Source: Streptomyces acidiscabies (GTDB lineage Bacteria > Actinomycetota > Actinomycetes > Streptomycetales > Streptomycetaceae). Taken from it: a DNA stretch of 64,000 nucleotides. Below the pieces are notes generated by a model. It had not been told where the DNA came from. It did not search any database and was given only the letters and a program-made list of their open reading frames with translations. A program made the position numbers and the translations under genes. Shown here in pieces: positions 1 to 8,984 of the stretch. The DNA is taken from NCBI RefSeq assembly GCF_020010905.1, contig NZ_JAGJBY010000002.1, positions 4,650,001 through 4,714,000 on the forward strand, in the 5' to 3' direction. How positions within the stretch are numbered: the stretch's first letter is position 1; each line of letters opens with the position of its first letter.

Positions 1-2414
1 GGGGCGAGGCGGGCCGCGTGGTCGGCGAGGACCTCCGTCGCCGTACCGCCGAGGCCGAACAGGACGAGCGGCCCGAAGACCCCGTCCTGGACGACGCCCG
101 CGAACAGCTCGGTGCCCCGGCCCGCGAGGGCCTGCACCAGGACGCCGGTCATCCGCCCGCCGAACCGCTCCTTCAGGTCGCGGAACGCGGTCCGCACCTG
201 CGTGTCACCGCGCAGATCGAGCCGTACGGCGCCCTGGGCGCTCTTGTGGACGAGACCCGGCCAGTGCGCCTTGAGGACGACCCGCCCGTCGGCCCCGCGC
301 AGCCGCTCCGCCGCGCACACCGCCTCGTCCTCCGTCTCGGCCCAGGCCCACGGGATCTGCGGCACGCCGTAGCAGGCGAGGAGATCGGCACAGGTACGCG
401 GATCGAGCCAGCCCCCCTCGGGGTGGGCGGTCAGCCAGGCGCCGGCCACGTCGCGGGCGCGCGAGCTGTCGACATCGGCGAGGTCCGGTACGGCCCCGGC
501 GGGCCGCGCCAGCCACGCCGTCCGGTCGGCCGCGTGCGCCAACGCCCGTGCCGCCGCCTGCGGTTCGGCGTACGACGGGACCGTGCCGCCCCCGTCGGCG
601 GGCAGCAGCCTCACCGGCACGTCCTGTTCGAGCCGCACGGCCAGCACCGGCTTCGTACGGCGGCCCGGCCCCGAGGTGAGGGCGCGCACCAGGTCGTCCC
701 CGGTCGCGGCGGCCACCGCCGTCGGCACCAGGGCGACGAGCACGGCGTCGAAGCCCGCGTACGTCAGGATGCGGTCGACGCACGCGGTGAGCTGGGCCTC
801 GGTCACGGCGGCGGTCGCGTCGACGGGGTTCCCGATGGTGGCGCCCGCAGGCAGGTCTTCGAGGACGGCCTCGGGGAGCACCGGCAGGACGAGACCCGCC
901 TCGGTGCAGGCGTCGGCGGCCAGCACTCCCGCCCCGCCCGCGTTGGTGACGATCGCGACCCGTGTGCCCTCGGGCAGCGTCTGGGAGTGGAACAGGGCGG
1001 CCGTCTCCAGGAGTTCGCCGACCGAGCGGGTCGCCGTGATCCCGGCCTGCGTGAACAGGGCCTGCCGGGTCATGGTGGGCGTGGCCGCGGCGGCGGTGTG
1101 CGAGGCGGCGGCCCGCCGGCCCGCGTCGGTGCGCCCGGCGTCCACGGTCAGCACCGGGATGCGCCGGGTGACCCGGCGGGCCGTACGCGAGAACGCGCGC
1201 GGATTGCCGAACGACTCCAGGTGCAGCACGGCCAGCCGGGTCCGGCCGTCGTCCTCCCACCACTGGAGGAGGTCGTTGCCGCTGACGTCGTACTTGTCGC
1301 CGAGCGACACGAACGACGACACCCCGATGCCCAGCCGGGACATCCCGTCGAGCAGCGCGATGCCGACCCCGCCGGACTGTACGGCGATCCCGGCGGCGCC
1401 GGGCAGCGGGTGACGCGCGGCGAACGTGGCGTCGAGGTGCAGCGCGGGGTCCGTGTCGACGATGCCGAGACAGTTGGGGCCGACCAGCCGCATGCCGTAC
1501 GTCCGGCAGGCGGCCAGCAGGCCTTGGGCCTGGTCGGCGTCCAGGCCCGAGGAGACCACGACGAGCGCGCGCACCCCGGCCTTCCCGCACTCCTCGGCCG
1601 TCGCCGTGACCGCCGGGGCGGGGACGGCCACGACCACCAGGTCCGGGGTCTTCGGCAGGACGCTCACCGACGGGTACGACGGCACGCCGAGGAGCGAGGT
1701 CACGCTCGGGTTCACGGCGAACAGGCGGCGCGTGAAGCCGCCCGTGTGCAGGTGGTGCAGGACCGCCCGCCCCACCGAACCGGGCGTACGCCCTGCCCCG
1801 ACGACGGCGACCACCTCCGGCCGCAGCAGCGGACGCAGGCTCGCCACGTCCGCGTGCCGGGCCCGGTCCTCGACGGCCGCGAGGTAGGCGTCGTCCTCGT
1901 CGAGCCGGATCACGCACCGCACCTCCGGCCCCTCGAACCGGCGCGAGGTGTGCAGGCCCAGGTCCGCGAAGAGCCGCAGCACCTCACGGTTCTCGCTCAG
2001 CGCGTCGGCCGTGAACACGGTGACGCCGTCCGCGCGGGCCGCCGACACCAGGTGCTCGACCAGCAGCGTCCCCACACCCCGGCCGTGTATCCCCTCGGCG
2101 ACGGCGATCGAGATCTCCGCCCGGTCGCCGTCGCCGCCGGTGTCGTACTCGGCGATCCCCAGCACCTGCCCCCGGACCTCGGCCAGCAGCGCCCGGTACC
2201 CGCGCCGGGCGGGCGCGCAGGCCCGCTCGGCGGCCAGGGCGGCCGAGCGCCGGCACGGCGAGAAGAACCTCAGCCGCAGGTTCTGAGGCGACATCTCCTC
2301 GTACAGCCCCTCCACCTGGTCGTGGTCGCCGGGCAGCACGGGCCGGATGCACGCCGTGGTGCCGTCCGCGAGCAGCGCGTGGGAGGGCGCGCGGTCGAGC
2401 AGGTCGTCCGTCAT
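1..2414 (-). CDS. GNAT / ADP-forming acyl-CoA synthetase fusion (PatZ-like), partial
   Basis: Starts at the ATG at 2414 and stays open for 804 codons to the left window edge, so the C-terminus is missing. The N-terminal ~155 residues are a GNAT acetyltransferase domain with an acetyl-CoA loop (RGVGTL). A CoA-binding domain begins at VVAVVGAGRTPGSVG, followed by succinyl-CoA-ligase-like domains and the start of an ATP-grasp region (VVLKAHWPGLVHKS). This architecture belongs to the PatZ/Pat class of protein lysine acetyltransferases, which adjust metabolic enzymes such as acetyl-CoA synthetase. Whether the synthetase half is active cannot be seen. It is the last gene in the minus-strand run behind gap and has an operator-like palindrome 80 bp upstream of its start. 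Confidence 0.88.
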   Translation of the reverse strand, partial: MTDDLLDRAPSHALLADGTTACIRPVLPGDHDQVEGLYEEMSPQNLRLRFFSPCRRSAALAAERACAPARRGYRALLAEVRGQVLGIAEYDTGGDGDRAEISIAVAEGIHGRGVGTLLVEHLVSAARADGVTVFTADALSENREVLRLFADLGLHTSRRFEGPEVRCVIRLDEDDAYLAAVEDRARHADVASLRPLLRPEVVAVVGAGRTPGSVGRAVLHHLHTGGFTRRLFAVNPSVTSLLGVPSYPSVSVLPKTPDLVVVAVPAPAVTATAEECGKAGVRALVVVSSGLDADQAQGLLAACRTYGMRLVGPNCLGIVDTDPALHLDATFAARHPLPGAAGIAVQSGGVGIALLDGMSRLGIGVSSFVSLGDKYDVSGNDLLQWWEDDGRTRLAVLHLESFGNPRAFSRTARRVTRRIPVLTVDAGRTDAGRRAAASHTAAAATPTMTRQALFTQAGITATRSVGELLETAALFHSQTLPEGTRVAIVTNAGGAGVLAADACTEAGLVLPVLPEAVLEDLPAGATIGNPVDATAAVTEAQLTACVDRILTYAGFDAVLVALVPTAVAAATGDDLVRALTSGPGRRTKPVLAVRLEQDVPVRLLPADGGGTVPSYAEPQAAARALAHAADRTAWLARPAGAVPDLADVDSSRARDVAGAWLTAHPEGGWLDPRTCADLLACYGVPQIPWAWAETEDEAVCAAERLRGADGRVVLKAHWPGLVHKSAQGAVRLDLRGDTQVRTAFRDLKERFGGRMTGVLVQALAGRGTELFAGVVQDGVFGPLVLFGLGGTATEVLADHAARLA

Positions 2415-2492
2415 GGGGGGCTCCTTCGGAAACGGTCGGTACTGCGAGCATCCGGCGTACGGCGGGCCGCTGACATGGGCCGACGGGGACGG

Positions 2493-2516
2493 GGAGAGGG
2501 CCGGACGGCCCTCTCC
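2493..2516. promoter_or_regulatory. Perfect inverted repeat containing a DevR-type box (GGGCCG-GA-CGGCCC)
   Basis: Two 11-base arms flank a 2-base centre at 2504-2505. The core matches the palindrome found before other stress genes in this window. It lies 3 bases past the gap stop codon and 79 bases before the acyltransferase start, so it could be an operator for the downstream gene, a terminator stem for gap, or both. There is no T-tract, and the 2-base centre would have to open into a 4-base loop to form a hairpin. Confidence 0.6.
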
Positions 2517-2518
2517 GC

Positions 2519-3514
2519 TCAGGCCATCAGGCGGGTGAGGTCCAGCAGCCGGTTGGTGTAGCCCCACTCGTTGTCGTACCAGCCGAAGACCTTGGCCAGC
2601 GTGCCGCCCACCTGGGTCAGGGCGGGGTCGACGACGCAGGAGGCGGGGTCGCCGATCACGTCGCGGGAGACGATCGGGGCGTGCGAGACGCGCAGCACAC
2701 CCCGCAGCGGGCCCTGGGCCGCCGTCTCGAACGCGTCGTTGACCTCGTCCCGGGTCACCGGGCGTTGCAGCACCGCCGTCAGGTCGCTGAGCGAGCCGTC
2801 CTCCACCGGCACCCGCACCGCGATGCCGGCCAGCATCCCGGCGAGCTCCGGCAGGACCAGGCCCACCGCGCGGGCCGCGCCCGTGCCGGTCGGGATGATG
2901 CTGAGGGCGGCTGAGCGGGCCCGGCGCAGGTCCTTGTGCGGGCCGTCGAGCAGCGACTGGTCGTTGGTGTAGCCGTGGACCGTGGTGAGCATGCCGCGCT
3001 CGACGCCGAACGCGTCGTCGAGGACCTTCACCATCGGCGCGACGCAGTTCGTGGTGCAGGACGCGGCCGACACGATCCGGTCGTGCTCACGGTCGTAGGC
3101 GCCGTCGTTGACGCCCATCACGATCGTCGCGTCCACGCCCTTGCCCGGCGCGGACAGCAGCACGCCGCGGGCACCCGCCTTCAGGTGCAGGGCGGCGGAG
3201 TCGCGGTCGCGGAAGCGGCCGGTGGACTCGACGACGAGCTCCACACCCAGCTCCCCCCAGCGCAGCGCGGCCGGGTCGCGTTCGGCGGTGACGGCGATCC
3301 GGCGGCCGTCGACGGTGATCGACCGGTCGTCGTGGCCGACCTCCCGCCCGAGGCGCCCGAACGTCGAGTCGTACTCCAGCAGATGGGCGAGGGTGGCGGC
3401 GGGGGCGATGTCGTTGACGGCGACGATCTCGACGTCCTCGCCGCGCTCCAGGGCCGCGCGCAGGTAGGTGCGGCCGATCCGGCCGAAGCCGTTGATGCCG
3501 ACACGTACGGTCAT
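2519..3514 (-). CDS. gap: Type I glyceraldehyde-3-phosphate dehydrogenase
   Basis: 331 residues, full length for the family. It oxidises glyceraldehyde-3-phosphate to 1,3-bisphosphoglycerate with NAD. The dinucleotide-binding start is VGINGFGRIGR, the catalytic cysteine is Cys153 in ASCTTNC, and the C-terminus carries WYDNEWGY. It is separated by only 46 bases from the upstream phosphoketolase gene on the same strand and is probably cotranscribed with it. Phosphoketolase produces glyceraldehyde-3-phosphate (from xylulose-5-phosphate), so this is its natural next enzyme. It is likely a second, stress-linked gap copy rather than the housekeeping one, but that cannot be tested in this window. 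Confidence 0.95.
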   Translation of the reverse strand: MTVRVGINGFGRIGRTYLRAALERGEDVEIVAVNDIAPAATLAHLLEYDSTFGRLGREVGHDDRSITVDGRRIAVTAERDPAALRWGELGVELVVESTGRFRDRDSAALHLKAGARGVLLSAPGKGVDATIVMGVNDGAYDREHDRIVSAASCTTNCVAPMVKVLDDAFGVERGMLTTVHGYTNDQSLLDGPHKDLRRARSAALSIIPTGTGAARAVGLVLPELAGMLAGIAVRVPVEDGSLSDLTAVLQRPVTRDEVNDAFETAAQGPLRGVLRVSHAPIVSRDVIGDPASCVVDPALTQVGGTLAKVFGWYDNEWGYTNRLLDLTRLMA

Positions 3515-3560
3515 GACGGTGAACTCCTTGTCGTGTCAGGGGTGTTCGTGGCAGGGGTGT

Positions 3561-5912
3561 TCAGGCGGTCCAGGTCCAGTCCGTGATCTCCGGCAGGTCG
3601 GTGCCGTGTGCGCGGATCCACGCCTCGTGGCGGGTGCGGGCGTCGGCCATCGTCTGGCGCAGCGCCGCCGCGCGGACCGCGAGGCCGGGGACGCGGTCGA
3701 TGACGTCCATGACCAGGCGGTAGCGGTCGAGGTCGTTGCGGACGACCATGTCGAACGGGGTCGTCGTGGTGCCGGACTCCTTGTAGCCGCGCACGTGCAG
3801 GTTGCGGTGGCCGGTACGGCGGTAGGCGAGGCGGTGGATGAGCCACGGGTAGCCGTGGTAGGCGAAGATCACCGGCTTGTCGGCGGTGAACAGGCCGTCG
3901 TACTCGAAGTCGCTCATCCCGTGCGGATGTTCCTCGCGGGGGAGCAGCCGCGTCATGTCGACGACGTTGACGACACGCACGGCGAGGGAGGGCAGGTGGC
4001 GGCGGAGCAACTGGGCGGCGGCCAGGACCTCCTGGGTGGGTACGTCGCCCGCGCAGGCGAGGACGACGTCCGGTTCGCCGCCGTTCTCCGTGCCCGCCCA
4101 CTCCCAGATCCCGGCGCCGCGCGCGCAGTGGGCGCGGGCCTGGTCCAGGGAGAGCCAGTCGAAGCAGGGCTGCTTGCCGGCCACGATCACGTTGACGTAG
4201 TCGCGGCTGCGCAGGGCGTGATCCGCCACGGAGAGCAGGGTGTTGGCGTCCGGCGGCAGGTAGACCCGGACGACCTCGGGGCTCTTGTTCAGGACGTGGT
4301 CGACGAAACCGGGGTCCTGGTGGGAGAAACCGTTGTGGTCCTGGCGCCACACGTGCGACGTCAGCAGGTAGTTGAGCGAGGCGACCGGCGCCCGCCAGGG
4401 CAACTCCCGTGACGTGCGCAGCCACTTGATGTGCTGGTTGACCATCGAGTCGACGATGTGCACGAACGCCTCGTAGCAGGAGAACAGCCCGTGCCGCCCG
4501 GTCAGCAGATACCCCTCCAGCCAGCCCTGGCAGAGATGTTCGGAGAGGATCTCCAGCACCCGCCCGTGCCGGTCGAGGTGTTCGTCGACCGGCAGATGCG
4601 CGGCCTGCCACGCCTTGCCGCTCTCACCGAACACGGCCTGGAGCCGGTTGGAGGCGGTCTCGTCGGGCCCCACGATCCTGAAGTCCCGCCGCAGCCGCGT
4701 GTCGTGCATGACCCGCGCGAGGAAGTCGCCCAGCACCCGGGTGGGTTCGTGCAGGGAAGCGCCCGGTTTGTCGACGGGTACGGCGAACTCGTCCAGGTCG
4801 CGCAGGGGGAGTTCCCGTACGAGGAGGCCGCCGTTGGCGTGCGGGGTGGCGCCGAGGCGGCGCGTGCCCTCGGGGACGCAGGCGAGGACATCGGCGCTCG
4901 GGCGTCCGTCGGGGCCGAACAGCTCCTGGGGCCGGTAGGAGCGCAGCCACGCCTCCAACTGCCGCAGGTGCTCCGGGTTCTCACGGACCCCGGCGAGCGG
5001 CACCTGGTGTGCGCGCCAGGTGCCCTCGACCGGCACGCCGTCCACCTCCGCGGGACCGGTCCAGCCCTTCGGCGTACGCAGGACGATCATCGGCCAGTGC
5101 ACGCGCTCGGCGACCCCGTCCTCGCGGGCGGTGCTCTGCATGACGCCGATCAGGCCGAGCGCCCGGTCCATGGCGTCGGCGAGCGCGCGGTGCACCTGCG
5201 CCGGGTCGTCGCCCGACACGTACAGGGGCTCGTGGCCGTACCCGCGCAGCAGCTCGTCGAGTTCGGACTCCGGGAGCCGGGACAGCACCGTCGGATTGGA
5301 GATCTTGTAACCGTTGAGGTGCAGGATCGGCAGGACCGCGCCGTCGTGCACCGGGTCGAGGAACTTGTTCGCGTGCCAGGACGCGGCCAGCGGACCCGTC
5401 TCCGCCTCGCCGTCGCCGATCACGCAGGCGACCAGCAGACCGGGGTTGTCGAAGGCGGCGCCGTACGCGTGCGCGAGGGAGTAGCCCAGCTCGCCGCCCT
5501 CGTGGATCGAGCCCGGCGTCTCCGGCGCGACGTGGCTCGGCACCCCGCCGGGGAAGGAGAACTGCCGGAACAGCCGCTCCATGCCGGCCGCGTCACGCGA
5601 CACGTCGGGGTACGTCTCGGTGTAGCTGCCGTCCAGCCAGGACCCCGCCAGCACCGCCGGACCACCGTGCCCCGGACCCCACACGCACAGCGCGTCCAGA
5701 CCGCGCGCCCTGATGACGCGGTTGAGGTGCGTGTACACGAGGGTGAGACCGGGCGAGGTCCCCCAGTGGCCCAGCAGCCGGGGCTTGATGTGCTCGGGCT
5801 GGAGCGGTTCGGTGAGCAGGGGGTTGGACATGAGGTAGATCTGGCCGGCCGCGAGGTAGTTGGCGGCCCGCCAGTGGGCGTCCAGGGCGCGCAGTTCGTC
5901 GTCGTGCAGCAT
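3561..5912 (-). CDS. xfp: Phosphoketolase (xylulose-5-P / fructose-6-P)
   Basis: 783 residues from the ATG at 5912, chosen because a GAGGAGA ribosome site lies just upstream; an in-frame GTG at 5927 would overlap that site. It splits xylulose-5-phosphate (or fructose-6-phosphate) with phosphate into acetyl-phosphate and glyceraldehyde-3-phosphate (or erythrose-4-phosphate). The thiamine-diphosphate site is visible as GDGEAETG (166-173) ending near NGYKI (200), with the phosphoketolase signature HEGGELGYSL at 137-146. It sits between a universal stress gene 21 bases upstream and gap 46 bases downstream. In this setting it would provide acetyl-phosphate, and hence ATP, without respiration. Confidence 0.95.
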   Translation of the reverse strand: MLHDDELRALDAHWRAANYLAAGQIYLMSNPLLTEPLQPEHIKPRLLGHWGTSPGLTLVYTHLNRVIRARGLDALCVWGPGHGGPAVLAGSWLDGSYTETYPDVSRDAAGMERLFRQFSFPGGVPSHVAPETPGSIHEGGELGYSLAHAYGAAFDNPGLLVACVIGDGEAETGPLAASWHANKFLDPVHDGAVLPILHLNGYKISNPTVLSRLPESELDELLRGYGHEPLYVSGDDPAQVHRALADAMDRALGLIGVMQSTAREDGVAERVHWPMIVLRTPKGWTGPAEVDGVPVEGTWRAHQVPLAGVRENPEHLRQLEAWLRSYRPQELFGPDGRPSADVLACVPEGTRRLGATPHANGGLLVRELPLRDLDEFAVPVDKPGASLHEPTRVLGDFLARVMHDTRLRRDFRIVGPDETASNRLQAVFGESGKAWQAAHLPVDEHLDRHGRVLEILSEHLCQGWLEGYLLTGRHGLFSCYEAFVHIVDSMVNQHIKWLRTSRELPWRAPVASLNYLLTSHVWRQDHNGFSHQDPGFVDHVLNKSPEVVRVYLPPDANTLLSVADHALRSRDYVNVIVAGKQPCFDWLSLDQARAHCARGAGIWEWAGTENGGEPDVVLACAGDVPTQEVLAAAQLLRRHLPSLAVRVVNVVDMTRLLPREEHPHGMSDFEYDGLFTADKPVIFAYHGYPWLIHRLAYRRTGHRNLHVRGYKESGTTTTPFDMVVRNDLDRYRLVMDVIDRVPGLAVRAAALRQTMADARTRHEAWIRAHGTDLPEITDWTWTA

Positions 5913-5933
5913 GGAAAGTCTCCTCACAGGGGA

Positions 5934-6746
5934 TTAACGGCGCCGCTCGGGTACGACAGCGACCGGGCACGCGGCGTCGTGCAGGACCCGGTGGGTCACC
6001 AGGCCGAGGCGCCCGGCGCGGGACCGGGTACCCACGACCAGCAGATCAGCCGCGAAAGAGGCCGACACGAGGAGCCGGCGGGCATGCCCCTCGGCGGTAC
6101 GACGCCGGATCCGCAGCCGCTCGGGGGCGTGCCGCAGCGCCCGCTCCAGCGCGGCCGAGGCCCGCTGCTCGGGCGGTCGCACGGCCTCGCCCGACGGCGC
6201 CGGACGCGCCGGGGACCGCCAGGTCCGTACGGCCTCCAGCTCCGCGCCCCGCACCTCGGCCTCGCGCACCGCGAACCGCACCGCGGCCGGCCCGCCGACA
6301 CCGACCACGACCCGGCCGTGCGCCCCGGGGCGGGCCTGGTTGTCGTGGTGGCCGCGCACGACGATGACGGGGCACTCGGCGCGGGCGGCCACGGTCAGGC
6401 TCACCGAGCCGCGCAGCAGTTCGGTGAGCCCGGGGCGGCTCCGGCTGCCGAGCACCAGGGCGCCGGCGTCCCGGGCGGCGCGCAGCAGCGCGGGTTCGGG
6501 ATCCTCGGCGGCCACCTCGGTGGTGATCGTCACCTCCGGCGCACGGCGCTGGGCGCGTCGGGCCGCGGATTCGAGGAGACGCAGGTCGTGGCTCCAGCCG
6601 CCGGCCCCGTCCTCTTCGTAGCGCCGCCACGTCGAGGCGTGCACCAGGCGCAGGGGCGCGCCGCGCAGGGCCGCCTCGTCCGCGGCCCAGTCCATGGCCC
6701 GAAGGCTCGGCTCGGAGTCGTCGACACCGACGACGATCGGCTGCAT
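5934..6746 (-). CDS. Universal stress protein, two UspA domains
   Basis: 270 residues with two tandem UspA folds. The first begins IVVGVDDSEPSLRAMDWA and contains the ATP-binding pattern GSRSRPGLTELLRGSVS near residue 100. The second ends in VGTRSRAGRLGLVTHRVL before the C-terminal CPVAVVPE strand. Family members bind ATP and are induced during hypoxia and growth arrest; no enzymatic activity can be assigned. It follows another usp gene by 24 bases and precedes phosphoketolase by 21 bases, so it lies inside the long minus-strand operon whose likely promoter is at 8300-8440. Confidence 0.93.
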   Translation of the reverse strand: MQPIVVGVDDSEPSLRAMDWAADEAALRGAPLRLVHASTWRRYEEDGAGGWSHDLRLLESAARRAQRRAPEVTITTEVAAEDPEPALLRAARDAGALVLGSRSRPGLTELLRGSVSLTVAARAECPVIVVRGHHDNQARPGAHGRVVVGVGGPAAVRFAVREAEVRGAELEAVRTWRSPARPAPSGEAVRPPEQRASAALERALRHAPERLRIRRRTAEGHARRLLVSASFAADLLVVGTRSRAGRLGLVTHRVLHDAACPVAVVPERRR

Positions 6747-6770
6747 GGGGTTCTCTCTTCCGGGGGTCGG

Positions 6771-7628
6771 TCAGCCGTGGGACACGACGGCGACGGGGGC
6801 GGGGGAGTGGTGCAGGACGGCGTGGGTGACGTGGCCGATGTGCGTGCCGAACGGGCTGCGCCGGCCCCGGCGTCCGACGACGACCAGGGACGCCTCGCGG
6901 GCGGCGGCCACGAGATGCTCGGCGGCGCTGCCGTACCGGGACTCCTCGACGACCTCGACGTCCGGGAACTTCTGCCGCCAGGGCCGCACCGCGTCGGCCA
7001 GCGCCTCGGCGTCGTCCAGCGCGAGGGCCTCGTGCAGCGGCGGGCTGTCGGGGGTGCCGTACGCGATGTACGGCGACGGGTTCCAGGCGTGCACCACGCG
7101 CAGGGGCACGGCGCGGCGGACGGCTGCGTCGAAGGCGAAGTCCATGAGGGTGCTGTCCGGGTGGTCGGTGTCCAGGCCCAGGACGACGGGGCGGTCGGGT
7201 TCTTGCCGGTGGGACCTGACGAAGACCACGGGGTGGTGGGCGTGGGCCAGCACGGACAGGCCGACGGAGCCGACCAGGAAGCCGCCGATGCCGCCCAGCC
7301 CGCGCGAGCCGAGGACCAGGAGTTCGGCGTCCTTCGAGGCACGGGCCAGGACATCGGCGGGCGAGCCGGAGAGGTGTTCGCCGGTCACCTCGACGCCGGG
7401 GTGGCGCTGTCGCAGGCCGGCGGCTGTTTCGCGGGGGATGCGGTCGGTCCAGTGCTGGTGGGTCTCGGGGCCCAGGAGCGGGGCCTGGGCCATCGGCGCG
7501 GGGACCGGTTCCCAGACCTGGAGGAGCTTCAGCGGCAGTCCGAGGGACCGCGCTTCGTGGGCGGCCCATTCGGCGGCGGCGAGGCTTTCGGGGGAACCGT
7601 CGAGGCCGACGGTGACGGTACGGATCAT
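6771..7628 (-). CDS. Universal stress protein, two UspA domains
   Basis: 285 residues from the ATG at 7628, which is preceded by a strong AAGGAGG; the open frame extends 34 codons further upstream but without a ribosome site. Two UspA domains are present. The first starts TVTVGLDGSPESLAAAEWAA and carries GSRGLGGIGGFLVGSVG; the second has VGRRGRRSPFGTHIGHVTHAVLHH near the C-terminus, both of the ATP-binding type. It resembles the usp genes at 11268 and 59511 more than its immediate neighbour. It is the second gene of the minus-strand operon, after the DoxX-like gene. Confidence 0.93.
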   Translation of the reverse strand: MIRTVTVGLDGSPESLAAAEWAAHEARSLGLPLKLLQVWEPVPAPMAQAPLLGPETHQHWTDRIPRETAAGLRQRHPGVEVTGEHLSGSPADVLARASKDAELLVLGSRGLGGIGGFLVGSVGLSVLAHAHHPVVFVRSHRQEPDRPVVLGLDTDHPDSTLMDFAFDAAVRRAVPLRVVHAWNPSPYIAYGTPDSPPLHEALALDDAEALADAVRPWRQKFPDVEVVEESRYGSAAEHLVAAAREASLVVVGRRGRRSPFGTHIGHVTHAVLHHSPAPVAVVSHG

Positions 7629-7680
7629 GACGTTCGCCTCCTTGCGGGCGCGGTGGGCCGCGTGTCCGGGGTTCGGCTGG

Positions 7681-8268
7681 TCAGCGCAGCCAGGCGTGGT
7701 CGCGGACGACCGGCAGCCGCGCCCACACACGCCCGAGGCCGAGGGCGTCGCCGGCGGCGACGGCCGCGAGGGCGATCAGGACGATCGCGTAGATCAGGTG
7801 GTAGTCGGCGAACGGGTTGGCCGACATGCTCGCCGTGCCGTCGGACAGGTGCTTGGCGGGCGGCCACTCGGCGATCCACATGAACGCCATCAGCGCCGTC
7901 CCCGCGACAGCGGCGATCCGCAGCGCCACCCCGGCGGCCAGCGCGAGGCCGATGCCCAGGAGGGCCAGCATGAACAGCCAGTCCGCCCACGTGTCCCCGG
8001 CCCAGGAGTGGAACGTCGACTCCATGGGCCCGGCGGAGACGTGCGACAGGAAGCCCTTGGTGGGTGAGCCGCCGTCGATCCAGCCCTTGCCGGAGGCGGT
8101 GGCGTAACCGAACCCGAACGTCTTGTCCAGGAACGCCCACAGGAACACGAACCCGGTGACCAGCCGCAACGACGCGAACGCGTACGCGGATGCGCTGTGC
8201 GTGGCCTCGCCCACGGACAGGCGGGCCCGGAAAGAGGGCAGACGGTGGGAGTGCTCGTGCACGGCCAT
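7681..8268 (-). CDS. DoxX-like integral membrane protein
   Basis: 195 residues from the ATG at 8268 (GAAGGGA about 10 bases upstream). A GTG start at 8307 would add 13 residues and cannot be excluded. Hydrophobic segments lie at FASLRLVTGFVFLWAFLDKTF, LFMLALLGIGLALAAGVAL, IAAVAGTALMAFMWIA and LIYAIVLIALAAVAAG, giving about four membrane helices. The pattern fits the DoxX/DoxD-like family, some of which are quinone-linked. The substrate is unknown. It is the first gene of the minus-strand operon and diverges from the cyclic-nucleotide-binding gene across an array of palindromes. Confidence 0.75.
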   Translation of the reverse strand: MAVHEHSHRLPSFRARLSVGEATHSASAYAFASLRLVTGFVFLWAFLDKTFGFGYATASGKGWIDGGSPTKGFLSHVSAGPMESTFHSWAGDTWADWLFMLALLGIGLALAAGVALRIAAVAGTALMAFMWIAEWPPAKHLSDGTASMSANPFADYHLIYAIVLIALAAVAAGDALGLGRVWARLPVVRDHAWLR

Positions 8269-8363
8269 GGCGGTGATGTCCCTTCGGATCCGGTCGTTGC
8301 CCGACACCCCTCACTCTCGCGAGGTGCGCCGTACGCCGCCGGATGCCGAAGGTCGGTCCCCGC

Positions 8364-8436
8364 AGGGCCGAACGGCCCTCTTCGCGCGGCCGTTCGGGGG
8401 CGGTGCCGTTCGGCGCGGCGGTGGACCGAACGGCCC
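8364..8436. promoter_or_regulatory. Array of four DevR-type palindromes in a divergent promoter region
   Basis: Four copies of an xxxCCG-N2-CGGxxx motif have centres at 8371.5, 8393.5, 8409.5 and 8429.5 (spacings 22, 16 and 20 bp). The first, 8364-8379, is a perfect 16-bp palindrome AGGGCCG-AA-CGGCCCT. The last is GGACCG-AA-CGGCCC, and the middle two are degenerate in the outer bases. The array lies about 95 bases before the DoxX-like start (8268) and 75 bases before the cyclic-nucleotide-binding start (8510), so it could serve both directions. Binding by the DevR-like regulator encoded at 9714 is inferred. Confidence 0.7.
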
Positions 8437-8509
8437 CTGGCCGCGCCGGGAGCTGCCGGCGCACGCTGGCAGCAGACCGCCGTACGTCCCCGCCCCCGGA
8501 GGACCCGCC

Positions 8510-8974
8510 ATGAACACCGCACCGACCCCCAGCATGCTGCGCGCTCTCCCTGCGGAGCACCGGCAGCGGCTGATGCGCTTCGCCCACGAGGTGTCCTTCG
8601 AGCCGGGCACCCGGCTCTTCGAGGAGGGCGGGAAGGCGGACCGGTTCTGGGTGATCCGCACGGGCCGTGTCGAACTAGACATGCACGTGCCCGGCCGTCG
8701 CGCGGCCGTCATCGAGAGCCTGGGCCACGACGAACTCGTCGGCTGGTCCTGGCTGCTCGGCCCGCACGCCTGGCACCTGGGCGCCAAGACGACGACGCCG
8801 GTACGGGCGTACGAGTTCGACGGCGCCGCCGTCCGCCTGCTGTGCGCCGACGACCCGGCGCTCGGGAACTCCGTCGCCCTGTGGGTGGGCGGCATCCTGG
8901 CCCACCGCCTGCGCTCGGCCCGCACCCGGCTGCTCGACCTGTACGCGCCGTACGGCGCCGGCACCCGTATCTGA
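8510..8974 (+). CDS. Cyclic-nucleotide-binding-fold protein without HTH
   Basis: 154 residues, start ATG at 8510 with GGAGGA 8 bases upstream. Almost the whole chain is one Crp/Fnr-type sensory beta-barrel (FEPGTRLFEEGGKADRFWVI, then GRVELDMHVPGRRAAVIESLGHDELVGWSWLL). The helix-turn-helix found in Crp/Fnr regulators is absent, so it is a stand-alone sensor or docking domain rather than a transcription factor. Ligand unknown. It is 10 bases before the CBS-BON gene, so the two are probably cotranscribed from the palindrome-rich region upstream. Confidence 0.85.
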   Translation: MNTAPTPSMLRALPAEHRQRLMRFAHEVSFEPGTRLFEEGGKADRFWVIRTGRVELDMHVPGRRAAVIESLGHDELVGWSWLLGPHAWHLGAKTTTPVRAYEFDGAAVRLLCADDPALGNSVALWVGGILAHRLRSARTRLLDLYAPYGAGTRI

Positions 8975-8984
8975 GGGGGACTCG

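Noticed and set aside
18..2561. Long open frames on the plus strand opposite the acyltransferase and gap genes
   Set aside because: Arg/Gly/Pro/Ala-rich translation, no family similarity, and exactly antisense to well-supported genes; produced by third-position GC bias.
4431..7883. 1150-codon plus-strand open frame opposite phosphoketolase and usp genes
   Set aside because: Antisense to genes with catalytic motifs; no start signal or homology.
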